Below are positions 1 through 8,720 of a DNA stretch of 64,000 bases, in pieces. The DNA comes from Leptospira harrisiae. Its GTDB lineage: Bacteria; Spirochaetota; Leptospiria; Leptospirales; Leptospiraceae. The number at the start of each line of letters is the position of its first letter. The stretch's first letter is position 1. The stretch is taken from the NCBI RefSeq assembly GCF_002811945.1, contig NZ_NPDX01000001.1:744001-808000 (forward strand), read 5' to 3'. The translations under genes were made by a program, and so were the position numbers. The notes beneath the pieces are model-generated. The model had not been told where the DNA came from. It was given only the letters and a program-made list of their open reading frames with translations, and made no database searches.

Positions 1-421
1 TCGTTAGATGTTCTTTTGTGAGATTGTAATTTAGACTGGCGTGAAGTTTTGAAAGTAAATCTTCTTTGGTTTCCGAAAGGCTTTCCGGAGTGCCAATGGG
101 TTTGGTCACGTAATCAAAAGCTCCCGCTTCGAGTGCTTCTAATGTAATACTTGCACCTTCTGTGGTAGATGAACTAAACATAATGACTGGCATTGGGTAT
201 TGGGGGAGGAGTTTTTTCAGAAAAACAATTCCGTCCATTCCCGGCATATGAACATCCAAGGTCATTACCTCAGGTTGTTTATCTACAATTAGATCCCTTG
301 CCTCGTAGGGATTGTTTGCTTCACCGATGACTTCCCAGTTTGGATCAGATTCAATCCAACGTTTGATCATACTCCGCACAGACTTTTGGTCATCCACAAC
401 TATAACAGTATGTTTTTTCAT
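1..421 (-). CDS. cheB: CheB chemotaxis methylesterase, N-terminal part (runs off left edge)
   Basis: About 140 codons are visible, starting with ATG at 421-419 and continuing past base 1. They form a receiver domain: acidic pair D10-D11, phospho-acceptor Asp near residue 56 in a TLDVHMPGMDG motif, and the conserved DYVTKP lysine loop. After the receiver comes the beginning of a linker; the esterase domain lies outside the window. The start codon overlaps the cheA stop as ATGA, so the two are translationally coupled. CheB removes methyl groups from chemoreceptor glutamates once CheA phosphorylates it. The receiver alone could belong to another regulator, but its place directly after mcp-cheW-cheA and the CheB-like DVHMPGMDG sequence make CheB the best call. 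Without the catalytic domain this stays an inference. Confidence 0.85.
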   Translation of the reverse strand, partial: MKKHTVIVVDDQKSVRSMIKRWIESDPNWEVIGEANNPYEARDLIVDKQPEVMTLDVHMPGMDGIVFLKKLLPQYPMPVIMFSSSTTEGASITLEALEAGAFDYVTKPIGTPESLSETKEDLLSKLHASLNYNLTKEHLT

Positions 422-2304
422 ATAGTAACCGATGATGATAAATGTTGGCTAATTAGTTTTCTTACATCTAGGATTAAACCTGCGTGACCGTTACCAAGTA
501 TGGTGCAACCTGCTAGGCCATTGATGTTTTTAAAAATTGGTGATATGGGTTTGATCACAATCGACTGGTTCCCTAGGATTTCATCAAATACAATTCCCAT
601 TTGTTTTTCATGAGATTCGGTAACGATTACATATTTTTCTTTAATGGATCTTTGGTTATTTAAATCGGAATCTTTTCCAAATAATAAGTTTATATCTACT
701 AATGAAATTTGATTGGTTCTGTATTGAATGCTATGATTATTTTTATATAGTTCATTGATTGGTTCATTGGAAAGATACATTGATTCTTTTACATCAATGG
801 AAGGTAAGATGAAATAAGTATCTGATTTTCGAACAACAAGACCTTCGATGATGGCAAGTGTCAATGGAACTCGTATGAGAAAAGTTGTTCCATGTCCATA
901 ATTGGAAAATACATCCACAAATCCTTTGAGAGTCGTTACATTTTTTCGAACAACATCTAGACCAACACCTCTGCCAGAAAGATCGGTTACCACCTTTGCA
1001 GTAGAAAACCCAGGATGGAATAAAAATTCCCAAACATCTTTGTCTTCCAAGTTTTCAGTTTCCGATTGGTGGATGAGTCCAAGTGATACTGCTTTATTCA
1101 ATATTTTTTCTCGACTGAGACCTTTGCCATCGTCACGAACTTCGATCCAAACTTCTTTGCCCGATTGGTTTGCTGTGAGTTGAATTGTTCCTTGCGGTTG
1201 TTTGCCAGATTCTTTTCTTTCTTGAGGTGTTTCTAATCCATGATCAATCGCATTTCGTATGATATGAACGAGAGGGTCATACATTTCTTCAATGATGGAT
1301 TTATCAATTTCTGTATCTTCTCCAGAGATACTCAGTAAAACTTGTTTCCCAGTTTTTTTTGCCGTGTCTCTCACCAATCGTTCCATACGAGAAAAAATTC
1401 CTGCAATGGGAACCATACGTAAACTTAGTGTAATCTCTTGGAGGTTTCGAATTAATTTTTTTAATTGTAAGGCTGTCTTTTGAAAGTTTTCAAGTTTGAG
1501 TTTTGTGATATCTGGGTGATCCGTTACCATTGGTTCTGTGATGACAATCTCACCAACGATATCGAGAAGTGAATCCAACTTATCTGTATCAATCCGAATA
1601 TCCTTTTTAATTATTGTTTTCTTTTCGGTTTTTAGATTTTCTTCTGATTTTTGAACTGTTTCTTTTGTAGGAGAACTTTCAGTTTTTTGAAACAAGCCAA
1701 ATTCTTTTTTTGATTGTTCCTTGGAAAGTTCGTCGATAAAAAGACCAAACTCTTCACTGACTTTCGATTTTGGATTATCAATAAATAAACCGAACCCTTC
1801 ATTTGGGTTTTCTTCTATTTTAGTTTCCTGAAACAATCCAAACTCTGGAACATTTTCTTTGGCAATTAAATCTTCGGACAATTCGGATTGTTTGACTCTT
1901 ATCAGATCATTTTTTTCGTTTAGTTTGTTTAAAAAATCAGTTTGTTCAATTTTAAAAAAATCACCACCGGATGGAGATGATTCTTCGTGTTCTACTAATT
2001 CATTTAAGTGGTCAAGAGCTGTGATGAGTAATTCGAGAGTGTCTTCATCTTGTGCTTCCGGATTGTTTCGTAAATAATCTAAAAGATTTTCTGCGGAATG
2101 TGCCATTTTCACAATGGCGGATAATCCAAAAAAACCGGAACTTCCTTTAATTGTATGGAAATGGCGAAATAAAGTATCAAGTAGATCTCTATTTACGAGG
2201 CTACCATCTAACGTTGATTTTTCGAATTGAAGTAGATTCTTTTCGATGTTTTCAAGTGTTTCTCGTGCTTCTAATAGGTATTCTAATACATCGTCTCTTT
2301 CCAT
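418..2304 (-). CDS. cheA: CheA chemotaxis histidine kinase with FGLF-repeat linker
   Basis: Kinase that reads the receptor/CheW array and phosphorylates CheB and CheY. The 628 residues hold an Hpt (P1) domain with phospho-His50 in HTIKGSSGFFG, a linker of about 100 residues, a P3 dimerisation segment near 235-300, an ATPase (P4) with N-box around 343-356 (HIIRNAIDHG), G1 DDGKGL at 391 and G2 GRGVGLDVV at 444, and a CheW-like P5 from about 485 to the end. No ordinary P2 (CheY/CheB-binding) domain is evident. Instead the linker carries four FGLF motifs at residues 155, 171, 186 and 202, spaced 15-16 residues. It follows cheW by 3 bp and overlaps cheB by 4 bp (ATGA). All catalytic boxes look intact. 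Confidence 0.96.
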   Translation of the reverse strand: MERDDVLEYLLEARETLENIEKNLLQFEKSTLDGSLVNRDLLDTLFRHFHTIKGSSGFFGLSAIVKMAHSAENLLDYLRNNPEAQDEDTLELLITALDHLNELVEHEESSPSGGDFFKIEQTDFLNKLNEKNDLIRVKQSELSEDLIAKENVPEFGLFQETKIEENPNEGFGLFIDNPKSKVSEEFGLFIDELSKEQSKKEFGLFQKTESSPTKETVQKSEENLKTEKKTIIKKDIRIDTDKLDSLLDIVGEIVITEPMVTDHPDITKLKLENFQKTALQLKKLIRNLQEITLSLRMVPIAGIFSRMERLVRDTAKKTGKQVLLSISGEDTEIDKSIIEEMYDPLVHIIRNAIDHGLETPQERKESGKQPQGTIQLTANQSGKEVWIEVRDDGKGLSREKILNKAVSLGLIHQSETENLEDKDVWEFLFHPGFSTAKVVTDLSGRGVGLDVVRKNVTTLKGFVDVFSNYGHGTTFLIRVPLTLAIIEGLVVRKSDTYFILPSIDVKESMYLSNEPINELYKNNHSIQYRTNQISLVDINLLFGKDSDLNNQRSIKEKYVIVTESHEKQMGIVFDEILGNQSIVIKPISPIFKNINGLAGCTILGNGHAGLILDVRKLISQHLSSSVTI

Positions 2305-2307
2305 GGA

Positions 2308-2811
2308 TTAATTTCCCGGAATGTCCTTAATTAAAACGGTTTCTTCTTGTGTGAGTAACCTTTGTAGATTGATAAGAATTTTAACGGAATCTCCAACTCT
2401 TCCCGTAGCATAGATAAAACGAGAAGATTTTGATTCTCCGATCTTTGGCGCTAAGTCTATGTTTTCTACCGGGATCCGCAAAACATCGTTTACTGTATCA
2501 ACTATCAGACCTAGTGGCAAACCATCTAATTCTACTAGAAGAACACAAGTTCTTTCATGGTAAGGTTGGAAGTTCATATCAAAACGCAGGCGAACATCCA
2601 TAACAGGAATGATTTTTCCTCTTATATTGATCACACCTTTTAAAAAAGGAGCCGTACCGGGAATAGTGGTGATGGCTGGAAGAGCCAAAATCTCTGTAAG
2701 GTAACGAACCTCAAATGCATAATCCCGATCTTCCAAACTAAAACAAAGATATAAATCTTTCATGGTATCTTCGTCTGCGCTCATATCCCACGATTTTAAT
2801 TGTTGATTCAT
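2308..2811 (-). CDS. cheW: CheW chemotaxis coupling protein
   Basis: A 167-residue protein made of a single CheW/SH3-like domain. It physically couples methyl-accepting receptors to CheA at the membrane. The family pattern is visible: YLCFSLEDRDYAFEVRYLTE at the N-terminus, then the conserved segment with FLKGVINIRGKIIPVMDVRL and the glycine-rich LPLGLIVDTVNDVL strand. There is no kinase or receiver region, so it is a stand-alone coupler, slightly longer at the N-terminus than the E. coli protein. It lies 6 bp after the mcp gene and 3 bp before cheA, so the three are clearly one transcript driven from the promoter upstream of mcp. Confidence 0.95.
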   Translation of the reverse strand: MNQQLKSWDMSADEDTMKDLYLCFSLEDRDYAFEVRYLTEILALPAITTIPGTAPFLKGVINIRGKIIPVMDVRLRFDMNFQPYHERTCVLLVELDGLPLGLIVDTVNDVLRIPVENIDLAPKIGESKSSRFIYATGRVGDSVKILINLQRLLTQEETVLIKDIPGN

Positions 2812-2817
2812 GATGAC

Positions 2818-4566
2818 CTACAATATGATTCTTGGCCTTTCAACCCGAGTGAGAGCTGTTGACTTAGATCCTTCCTCTTTCAATTTGAAACTCATAATAA
2901 CAGAACGCATGATTTCCACTTGGCGTTTTAGGGTTTCACTAGAAGCAGCTACTTCTTCTGCGGAGGCAGCAGTTGTTGAAGTTACGGTTGTTACTTGGTC
3001 GATCCCTTGGGTAATTTGCAGAACTGCCGATTTTTGTTCATGGATGGACAATGCTAAGTCTTTTGTAAGATTACTTACATTTTCTGCGCTGTCGGAGATT
3101 TTACCAAGAACTTCTGCAGTTTTTTCAGTGGCATCATTCCCGAGTTTGACTTTTTTCATTGATGATTCAATGAGTAAGGTGGTTTCGTCAGCTGCACTTG
3201 CACTTTTTTGGGCCAAATTTCTGACTTCTTCTGCAACTACAGCAAATCCTTTTCCATGTTGTCCTGCTCTTGCTGCTTCGACTGCTGCATTGAGCGCTAG
3301 GATATTGGTTTGGAAAGCAATGTCATTGATGACTTTATTGATTTTAGAAATTTGATCAAAAGAATTACTAATCTCTCCCATAGCTGAAACTAGGTCTTTC
3401 ATTTTAGAATTTCCTTCTAACGCTTGTTTTGCAGTCGATTCAGAAAATTCTGTCATTCTTTCTGCATTTTCTGCATTGGCAAGGAAACTGTTCCCAATTT
3501 CCGTGAGTGTTGCTGAAATTTCTTCCACTGCGCTTGCTTGTTCGCTTGCTGCTTCCGAAAGTGAGGTACTTGCATCCGCTAATTGTTGGGCTCCCAAATC
3601 CACCTCTTGGGAGGTAAAATATAATTTTTCGACTACATCGGATAAGTTGACAAGCATACGACGTAGACTTAGGCCCAATTGGTCTCGTTCTGATTTGAGT
3701 GTCACATCTGCACTGAGATCTGAATTGGCAATTCGTTCTAAATGTTCGGCCCGTTCCTTGATAAATGAAACAAGTTCCATAAAAGCTTGTGAAAGCTGTT
3801 GGATTTCATTTCCTTCTAAATGTTTTGTATTGGAATGGGTTTTATGTTTTGTCTCTAAGTTTACATCTAAGTCTCCAATGGAAACCATTTGCGCTACTTC
3901 TACAATTTTTTTCATTGGAGCGGCAATAGAATCTGAGAAAAATATAGCTATGACAAAAACCAAAACAAAAGCAATGGCTACAACTGCTGTGACAATGGCT
4001 AACGAACTTTTAAATTGTGCTTCTGATTTATGGTATTCTTCTTTGGCAACCTTCAGTTGAACACGAATCAAATCATCCAAGTGGTGGGTAAGCGGTTCAA
4101 AGATAGGATACATGTCCACCGTGACAAATTTTTCGAGTTCAACCTCGTTTCTTGTTTCTAATAAGACTCGGAGTTGTTTGACACCTGCCTTAAGTGGTGG
4201 AAATTCTTTTTCCATCTGATCAATGATCGCTTTTTCTTCTGGAACAAGATACGTTCCCAAATAGACCTTCCAAACGGTATCAGCTTTAGTTTCTGATTCT
4301 CTAATTGACTCAAGTGCTTCTTCGACTGTGATTTTTTTGGCACGAACTTTGTTGGCTGAATCAATAATTCCAATCAAATAAGCATCCGATACTTCTTTGA
4401 TTTGGCTAATCGGAACAACTCGATCTTCAAACACTGTGTGGAGTGAAGCTAAAATTTGTCGTGCTGAATAGAAGCTGGCACCAGCAACAACAATCATCAA
4501 TAGAATGGTTACCATAAAGGCCAAAAGTAATTTGACTCGAATTTTAAGATCATGAATCCATTTCAT
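2818..4566 (-). CDS. Methyl-accepting chemotaxis protein
   Basis: Inner-membrane chemoreceptor of 582 residues. One membrane helix at about 12-34 and a second at about 188-211 flank a periplasmic four-helix-bundle type sensor (about 35-187). A HAMP segment follows (about 211-285), then the long cytoplasmic signalling coiled coil. The hairpin tip that contacts CheA/CheW is near residues 411-455 and matches the family very closely ([19 protein letters not shown]). No C-terminal CheR/CheB tether pentapeptide of the NWETF type is present; the protein ends RPRIIL. It is the first gene of the che operon, with a good ribosome site (GGGG about 6 bases before ATG) and a promoter just upstream. The ligand cannot be told from sequence. 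Confidence 0.95.
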   Translation of the reverse strand: MKWIHDLKIRVKLLLAFMVTILLMIVVAGASFYSARQILASLHTVFEDRVVPISQIKEVSDAYLIGIIDSANKVRAKKITVEEALESIRESETKADTVWKVYLGTYLVPEEKAIIDQMEKEFPPLKAGVKQLRVLLETRNEVELEKFVTVDMYPIFEPLTHHLDDLIRVQLKVAKEEYHKSEAQFKSSLAIVTAVVAIAFVLVFVIAIFFSDSIAAPMKKIVEVAQMVSIGDLDVNLETKHKTHSNTKHLEGNEIQQLSQAFMELVSFIKERAEHLERIANSDLSADVTLKSERDQLGLSLRRMLVNLSDVVEKLYFTSQEVDLGAQQLADASTSLSEAASEQASAVEEISATLTEIGNSFLANAENAERMTEFSESTAKQALEGNSKMKDLVSAMGEISNSFDQISKINKVINDIAFQTNILALNAAVEAARAGQHGKGFAVVAEEVRNLAQKSASAADETTLLIESSMKKVKLGNDATEKTAEVLGKISDSAENVSNLTKDLALSIHEQKSAVLQITQGIDQVTTVTSTTAASAEEVAASSETLKRQVEIMRSVIMSFKLKEEGSKSTALTRVERPRIIL

Positions 4567-4590
4567 AGTTTTCCCCTAGAGGTGGACGGA

Positions 4591-4618
4591 ATTCTAATTC
4601 ATGAATTGAGTTAGTCAA
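4591..4618 (-). promoter_or_regulatory. Sigma70-type promoter of the mcp-cheWAB operon with a palindrome in the spacer
   Basis: On the minus strand, -35 TTGACT (4618-4613) and -10 TAGAAT (4596-4591) are separated by 16 bp, about 25 bp before the mcp start codon. A perfect 12-bp palindrome, AATTCATGAATT (4596-4607), fills much of the spacer and could be an operator. I see no sigma28-like element here. The call rests on pattern matching only. Confidence 0.6.
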
Positions 4619-4666
4619 GTCTTTCCTAATATTAAATTATAAAAAACAAAAAGAGTTAAAAAAGAA

Positions 4667-5995
4667 CTAAAATGTTTTGGAATATCCTAAGCTAACATAG
4701 AATAAATGAGAAGGAATCTTTTGTAAGGTATAAGCTTCTCTCAGCCAAGTTTTTGCAATTGCATCTGCTAGGGAATTCCCAGTGTTGATTTGTTCGATTG
4801 AATTTAAGATTGAGGTATTGTACGCACCATAAATTCGCGAAGGATTGGTTACTTTCCCATCTTCAGAACTTCGATTCCAGTGTGCTTTGTTTGGATCTCC
4901 GCCTGCATATCCATAATAATTATTTGTATCCCAAAGGTAGAGATCGGGACGAAAGATATGTGCGAGTTTGATAAAAAAATCACCAAAGAAAAATGAAGTA
5001 GAAGTTGTGATATCTTGGATTCCATTTCGATTGTCAACTGCATTATTACTCATGGCATAACCTAAATTGAAATGAGGCATAATTCTAAAAAATTCTTCTT
5101 CTCGGAATGTATAGGAAGCACTTAAGGAAAGATAATTTTTGCCCGCAAGTAACCCTCCATTTTCAGTAGAATACTGTGTGTAATAGGAGAGTGTTGGTTT
5201 CATTATTTTTAAAATAGGAAGTTTCCATTGTACAAAATACTCATGCCATACGAGTCTTGTAATGGCATCAGGATTGTTCGTATTCTGTGTGTTATTCGGT
5301 CCACCTGAAACATAAAGATTTTGTTTTTGAGTGTTAGGAGAAAGGAGAGAATTTGGTGTTTTTTGGAAAGTATTATAAAACCAAATTCCGACAACAAAAT
5401 CACCAAACCTGCTGGGATCAAAATGATAACTCATCGAAAAGAACATCCCATCCGAGCGTTTGTTACCGTTTGGCTCTTTTTTTGGCCCATATCCTCCGTT
5501 CGGACTGTAACCCATACAGGGATCAGATCCTTCTCCGCCATTGGAGATTCTTTCTTGGATGGAACGAACACAAGGGTCCTGGCCATATGGATCAAAAAAC
5601 TTTGCTTCTTCACCAGGATACGAAGGTCCAACTCCACCGGGTTTGGATTGTAAAATTCGTCTATCTGAGTCTCTATCGTCTCTGTTTGTTAGTTGAAAGT
5701 TCCCAAAAAGAGACCATTGGAATTTTTTTTCAGGTGACCAAACATTGATGCTAGGTTGGAGAGCCGGAGCATAAGTGAAACTTTGGTATGTAGCACCATT
5801 CCTTCGGTTTTCGGCTTCTCCTGCAAAGGAATTCCCTCGCCATAAAAAGTCCGAAACTATTTCTGTATTAGTTTCGATGAGGAGAGGTTTTGTTTCATCG
5901 AGTTTTGTATCTGACAAAACAGGTATTGAAACGATAAAAAACAAAAATAGAAAACTAAGGATATGGATTTGCGAAAATGGCTTGGAATGTTTCAC
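4667..5995 (-). CDS. Probable outer-membrane beta-barrel protein
   Basis: A 442-residue protein with a signal peptide (hydrophobic stretch about 12-28, likely cleavage near VLSD). The remainder is rich in aromatic residues and alternating polar/hydrophobic strands, and it ends YVSLGYSKTF; a terminal Phe in a short beta strand is the usual signal for outer-membrane insertion. A loop region around residues 115-185 is rich in Gly, Pro, Asn and charged residues and holds two Cys. I do not recognise a named family. Its start lies inside the 3' end of the upstream metalloprotease-like gene (41-bp same-strand overlap), so the two are probably co-transcribed. A transport or adhesion role is possible but not shown. 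Confidence 0.75.
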   Translation of the reverse strand: MKHSKPFSQIHILSFLFLFFIVSIPVLSDTKLDETKPLLIETNTEIVSDFLWRGNSFAGEAENRRNGATYQSFTYAPALQPSINVWSPEKKFQWSLFGNFQLTNRDDRDSDRRILQSKPGGVGPSYPGEEAKFFDPYGQDPCVRSIQERISNGGEGSDPCMGYSPNGGYGPKKEPNGNKRSDGMFFSMSYHFDPSRFGDFVVGIWFYNTFQKTPNSLLSPNTQKQNLYVSGGPNNTQNTNNPDAITRLVWHEYFVQWKLPILKIMKPTLSYYTQYSTENGGLLAGKNYLSLSASYTFREEEFFRIMPHFNLGYAMSNNAVDNRNGIQDITTSTSFFFGDFFIKLAHIFRPDLYLWDTNNYYGYAGGDPNKAHWNRSSEDGKVTNPSRIYGAYNTSILNSIEQINTGNSLADAIAKTWLREAYTLQKIPSHLFYVSLGYSKTF

Positions 5996-6980
5996 GAAAT
6001 CTTCTCCCTCCTTCCTTTCGAATTGGATCTAATAACAAAGTTTCCGATACTCCATTCGAGGTCAGAATGACCCTATATTCATTTTTGTATAAAAAAACAT
6101 GTACATATTGTGCAAAGGCTTCTGCGTAAGTGTCATCTGCATTGGTTGCTGCATATAAAGACACAAACCCGGTATTGGTTATTTTTTTATAAAGAAGTTT
6201 TCCTTCAGGAAATAGAGAAAGAGTCGGAGCACTTTGGTAAAATTTGATTTTGTTTCGTTCAGGAAAAAAAGTCGCCTCATACGGAGAATATGTTTCCGAC
6301 CACCAGATTCCATCGAATAGAGGAAATTTTCTAAAATCTCTTTGGTCTTCCGAAAAATCAGGAGTATGACCTTTGACGATTGATAAAATATGACCTAACT
6401 CATGTAATAAGATGAAGCGAAGAGCCACTTGTTTTGAGTTAGAGTTTTCTAAATGAATACGAATTGAATGTTCTTGGGAAGGAAGGAAGGCTGTTCTTTC
6501 TTTTTCTGTTGCCCAGTCATTACAACCTTGTGTGAGTAAATCGGAATCTAAAAAAATAATTCCTCCTATTGGTTTTCCTTTTTCATTTCTCACGATTCCT
6601 GTCAGTCCTGTTGAACCTAAGTCTGTTACAAAAAATATTCCATACACATAGGAATCCAAAAGTTTGCTTAGTTCTTTTGGCATCGTTTGATTCATTTGAT
6701 TGAGTTCCATTTTCCATGGGGATAAATCTTTTGTTGGTTTGGGAATGTCCGTAATTTCATCGATGGCATTGATGGTTGTGAGTGTCTCCAAACGTTTAGA
6801 ATCCAAGGGATAAACTCTTGAATTCCAAGTTCCTTGGATTTCAGGAAGGTTCTTCGATTGTAATCCAATATTGTTTTTTGCCCAATCGGCGTATGGGTTT
6901 TGGGGAAGGGAAAAAGAATTGGGAGTGCAGGCCCAAAAAAGAAAAGGAAAGAGGGATATGAGGTAAGGATTCGATCGCAT
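5955..6980 (-). CDS. Lipoprotein with a zinc-metalloprotease HELGH motif
   Basis: A 341-residue exported protein. The N-terminus is a lipoprotein signal ending FLFWAC, so the mature protein probably begins at Cys18. Near the middle is ILLHELGHILSIVKGH, the HExxH zinc site of gluzincin/metzincin-type peptidases with a further His six residues on. This suggests a periplasm- or outer-membrane-anchored metallopeptidase. The downstream Glu or His third ligand cannot be fixed by eye, although the segment DTYAEAFAQYVHVF resembles the EAFA/AEAF stretch that supplies it in several families. It overlaps the downstream outer-membrane gene by 41 bp. The start is ATG with no obvious ribosome site. The substrate is unknown. 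Confidence 0.7.
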   Translation of the reverse strand: MRSNPYLISLFPFLFWACTPNSFSLPQNPYADWAKNNIGLQSKNLPEIQGTWNSRVYPLDSKRLETLTTINAIDEITDIPKPTKDLSPWKMELNQMNQTMPKELSKLLDSYVYGIFFVTDLGSTGLTGIVRNEKGKPIGGIIFLDSDLLTQGCNDWATEKERTAFLPSQEHSIRIHLENSNSKQVALRFILLHELGHILSIVKGHTPDFSEDQRDFRKFPLFDGIWWSETYSPYEATFFPERNKIKFYQSAPTLSLFPEGKLLYKKITNTGFVSLYAATNADDTYAEAFAQYVHVFLYKNEYRVILTSNGVSETLLLDPIRKEGGRRFRETFQAIFANPYP

Positions 6981-6999
6981 TTGCCGATTGTATTTCTAT

Positions 7000-7341
7000 A
7001 TGAAAGGATTTGTTGGTCTATGCTTTTTTTTACCTGGAATCCTTTTCGCAGAAATCAACCCGTGGAATTTACGACCTGACGTTCGGATTTTAACTAGAAA
7101 AGAAGTGTCTCATATCGTGATGGAAAGAAGACCTGACCACTATCGGGTAACACTGATCGTTTCCGAACGATTCCCATACAATTATAAAGCCCTCTCACAC
7201 CCTTTTTTCTTCCGAATGGAAGATGAGAAAAAAGCTTTCGAACTTGCGAATCAAATGGACAAGTATTTGGATTCAGGAAAACCTTTCACCATCACCTTGA
7301 ATGGATCAGAGATCCAAACTTTGGTATGGGGAGAACCCTGA
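7000..7341 (+). CDS. Small exported protein of unknown function
   Basis: I do not recognise this protein. Starting at the ATG at 7000 it begins MKGFVGLCFFLPGILFA, a standard short signal peptide with likely cleavage before EINPW, leaving about 95 mature residues. A TTG at 6988 would add four residues and is less convincing. The mature part is mixed alpha/beta with no Cys. The gene is divergent from the metalloprotease-like gene, with only 19 bp between the two start codons. It ends in TGA immediately before the TTG start of the phosphatase gene, so it probably forms an operon with it; an accessory or sensory role for that phosphatase is possible but unproven. Confidence 0.65.
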   Translation: MKGFVGLCFFLPGILFAEINPWNLRPDVRILTRKEVSHIVMERRPDHYRVTLIVSERFPYNYKALSHPFFFRMEDEKKAFELANQMDKYLDSGKPFTITLNGSEIQTLVWGEP

Positions 7342-8709
7342 TTGACACGTTCCTTTTATTTATACTTTAAAGAAATATTTCGCAAACCAACGAAAACAGA
7401 ATGGGAGATTTTAAAGTTAGTAGAAGCCCGTTATGATAAAGAATATACTTATTATATTTTTATCACTCATATCATTGTTTACTCTTTATTAATTGCACCT
7501 CCGTTTTCCGAAATCCAAATGCAAATTTTACCTTATCTACTTGGGGTATCTATTGCTCGACTTATTTTACTTTTGCAATTTTATACAAAAAATGTTCCTA
7601 TACAGAGAGTCATTTACTTCAGCGGATTTGTAGGTGATGGACTTGTTTATATTGTTTTTATGTTGGGAATACATTCCTTCCCATCTCTTGGAAGTTTTTA
7701 TTTATTAAATTCTTACCTCATGTCTTTTATTTTTCCCATTCTTTTGTATAGTACGAGACTCGATCCTAAGGCATGTATTTTAAGTGCTTCCTATTTTTCT
7801 ATATTGCATATCATTTATATTTATAATTTACCGCCTTCTGTTTCCGATCAGTTTTCATTTTTTAGTAAATACTTTTTGATTTTAGTGTATTGGGGAAGTG
7901 CTGCACTAGGTACAGTTTTTGTTTTGAACAAACGAAAAGACACAACAGATATGTACAATCTTTCTGAAGAAAAAAGATTTATGTTACACGAGTTGGAATT
8001 AGCAAAAAAAATACAAGATGCACTTTTTCCAGGGAATATAAAAATTCCAAGTCTTGCCTTTACCTATTATCGCAAAAGCCCTAATGTCATTGGTGGTGAC
8101 TTTTTTGATTTTGTGCAACTCAGGGAAGGAAACGTAGGTGTATTTTTAACGGATGTAGCTGGGCATGGAATTTCATCTGCGATGGTTGCGTCCATCATGA
8201 AGGTTCTTGTTTCTACCATTCCCTATCGTTTCAAAACGGCACCGGCCAAACTTATGGATTATTTGGATGATCGATTGGCTCATGATTTAAACAAATACCA
8301 TGCTTCAGCGATTTATTTATTTTTTGATTTTATAGAAAAAAAACTAACTTTAGGAAATGCGGGTCATCCTTATTTGATTTTGGCGCACAAAGGGGAGGAT
8401 TTTCAAGAGTTAGAAACCCAAGGTGCGATCCTAGGATTTAATATTAAAATCCCACCTATTACAGAAAAAACAATATCTATTGCCGCAGGGGATCGATTTT
8501 TTATTTATACCGATGGGCTTATTGAATCCACTGACCCTGAAGGAAATTCTTTGGGAACGGAAGGCCTTTTGGCTCTACTCAATCGACATAGTCAAAGTTC
8601 CAATATTAAAGAACTGGAAGTAAGCCTTCTCACCGAATTAAAATCCAATTATGGACTCGATAGTTTTTCTGATGACACTATGTTTCTCATATTGGAAGTA
8701 GAAGAATAA
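7342..8709 (+). CDS. Membrane-bound PP2C/SpoIIE-type serine phosphatase (RsbU-like)
   Basis: A 455-residue protein. The first 200 residues contain about six hydrophobic helices, forming a membrane sensor. A short coiled linker beginning ELELAKKIQDALFP then leads to a PP2C domain of the RsbU/SpoIIE class. Metal-binding motifs are intact: VIGGDFFDF, TDVAGHGISSAM, FIYTDGLIES and FSDDTMFLIL. Such enzymes dephosphorylate anti-sigma-factor antagonists (STAS proteins) in partner-switching pathways; no STAS or anti-sigma gene lies nearby, so the target is unknown. The start is TTG, directly after the stop of the preceding gene, with GGGGAG about 8 bases upstream. The neighbouring enoyl-CoA hydratase follows after 11 bp. 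Confidence 0.88.
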   Translation: MTRSFYLYFKEIFRKPTKTEWEILKLVEARYDKEYTYYIFITHIIVYSLLIAPPFSEIQMQILPYLLGVSIARLILLLQFYTKNVPIQRVIYFSGFVGDGLVYIVFMLGIHSFPSLGSFYLLNSYLMSFIFPILLYSTRLDPKACILSASYFSILHIIYIYNLPPSVSDQFSFFSKYFLILVYWGSAALGTVFVLNKRKDTTDMYNLSEEKRFMLHELELAKKIQDALFPGNIKIPSLAFTYYRKSPNVIGGDFFDFVQLREGNVGVFLTDVAGHGISSAMVASIMKVLVSTIPYRFKTAPAKLMDYLDDRLAHDLNKYHASAIYLFFDFIEKKLTLGNAGHPYLILAHKGEDFQELETQGAILGFNIKIPPITEKTISIAAGDRFFIYTDGLIESTDPEGNSLGTEGLLALLNRHSQSSNIKELEVSLLTELKSNYGLDSFSDDTMFLILEVEE

Positions 8710-8720
8710 GGAGAATTCAT

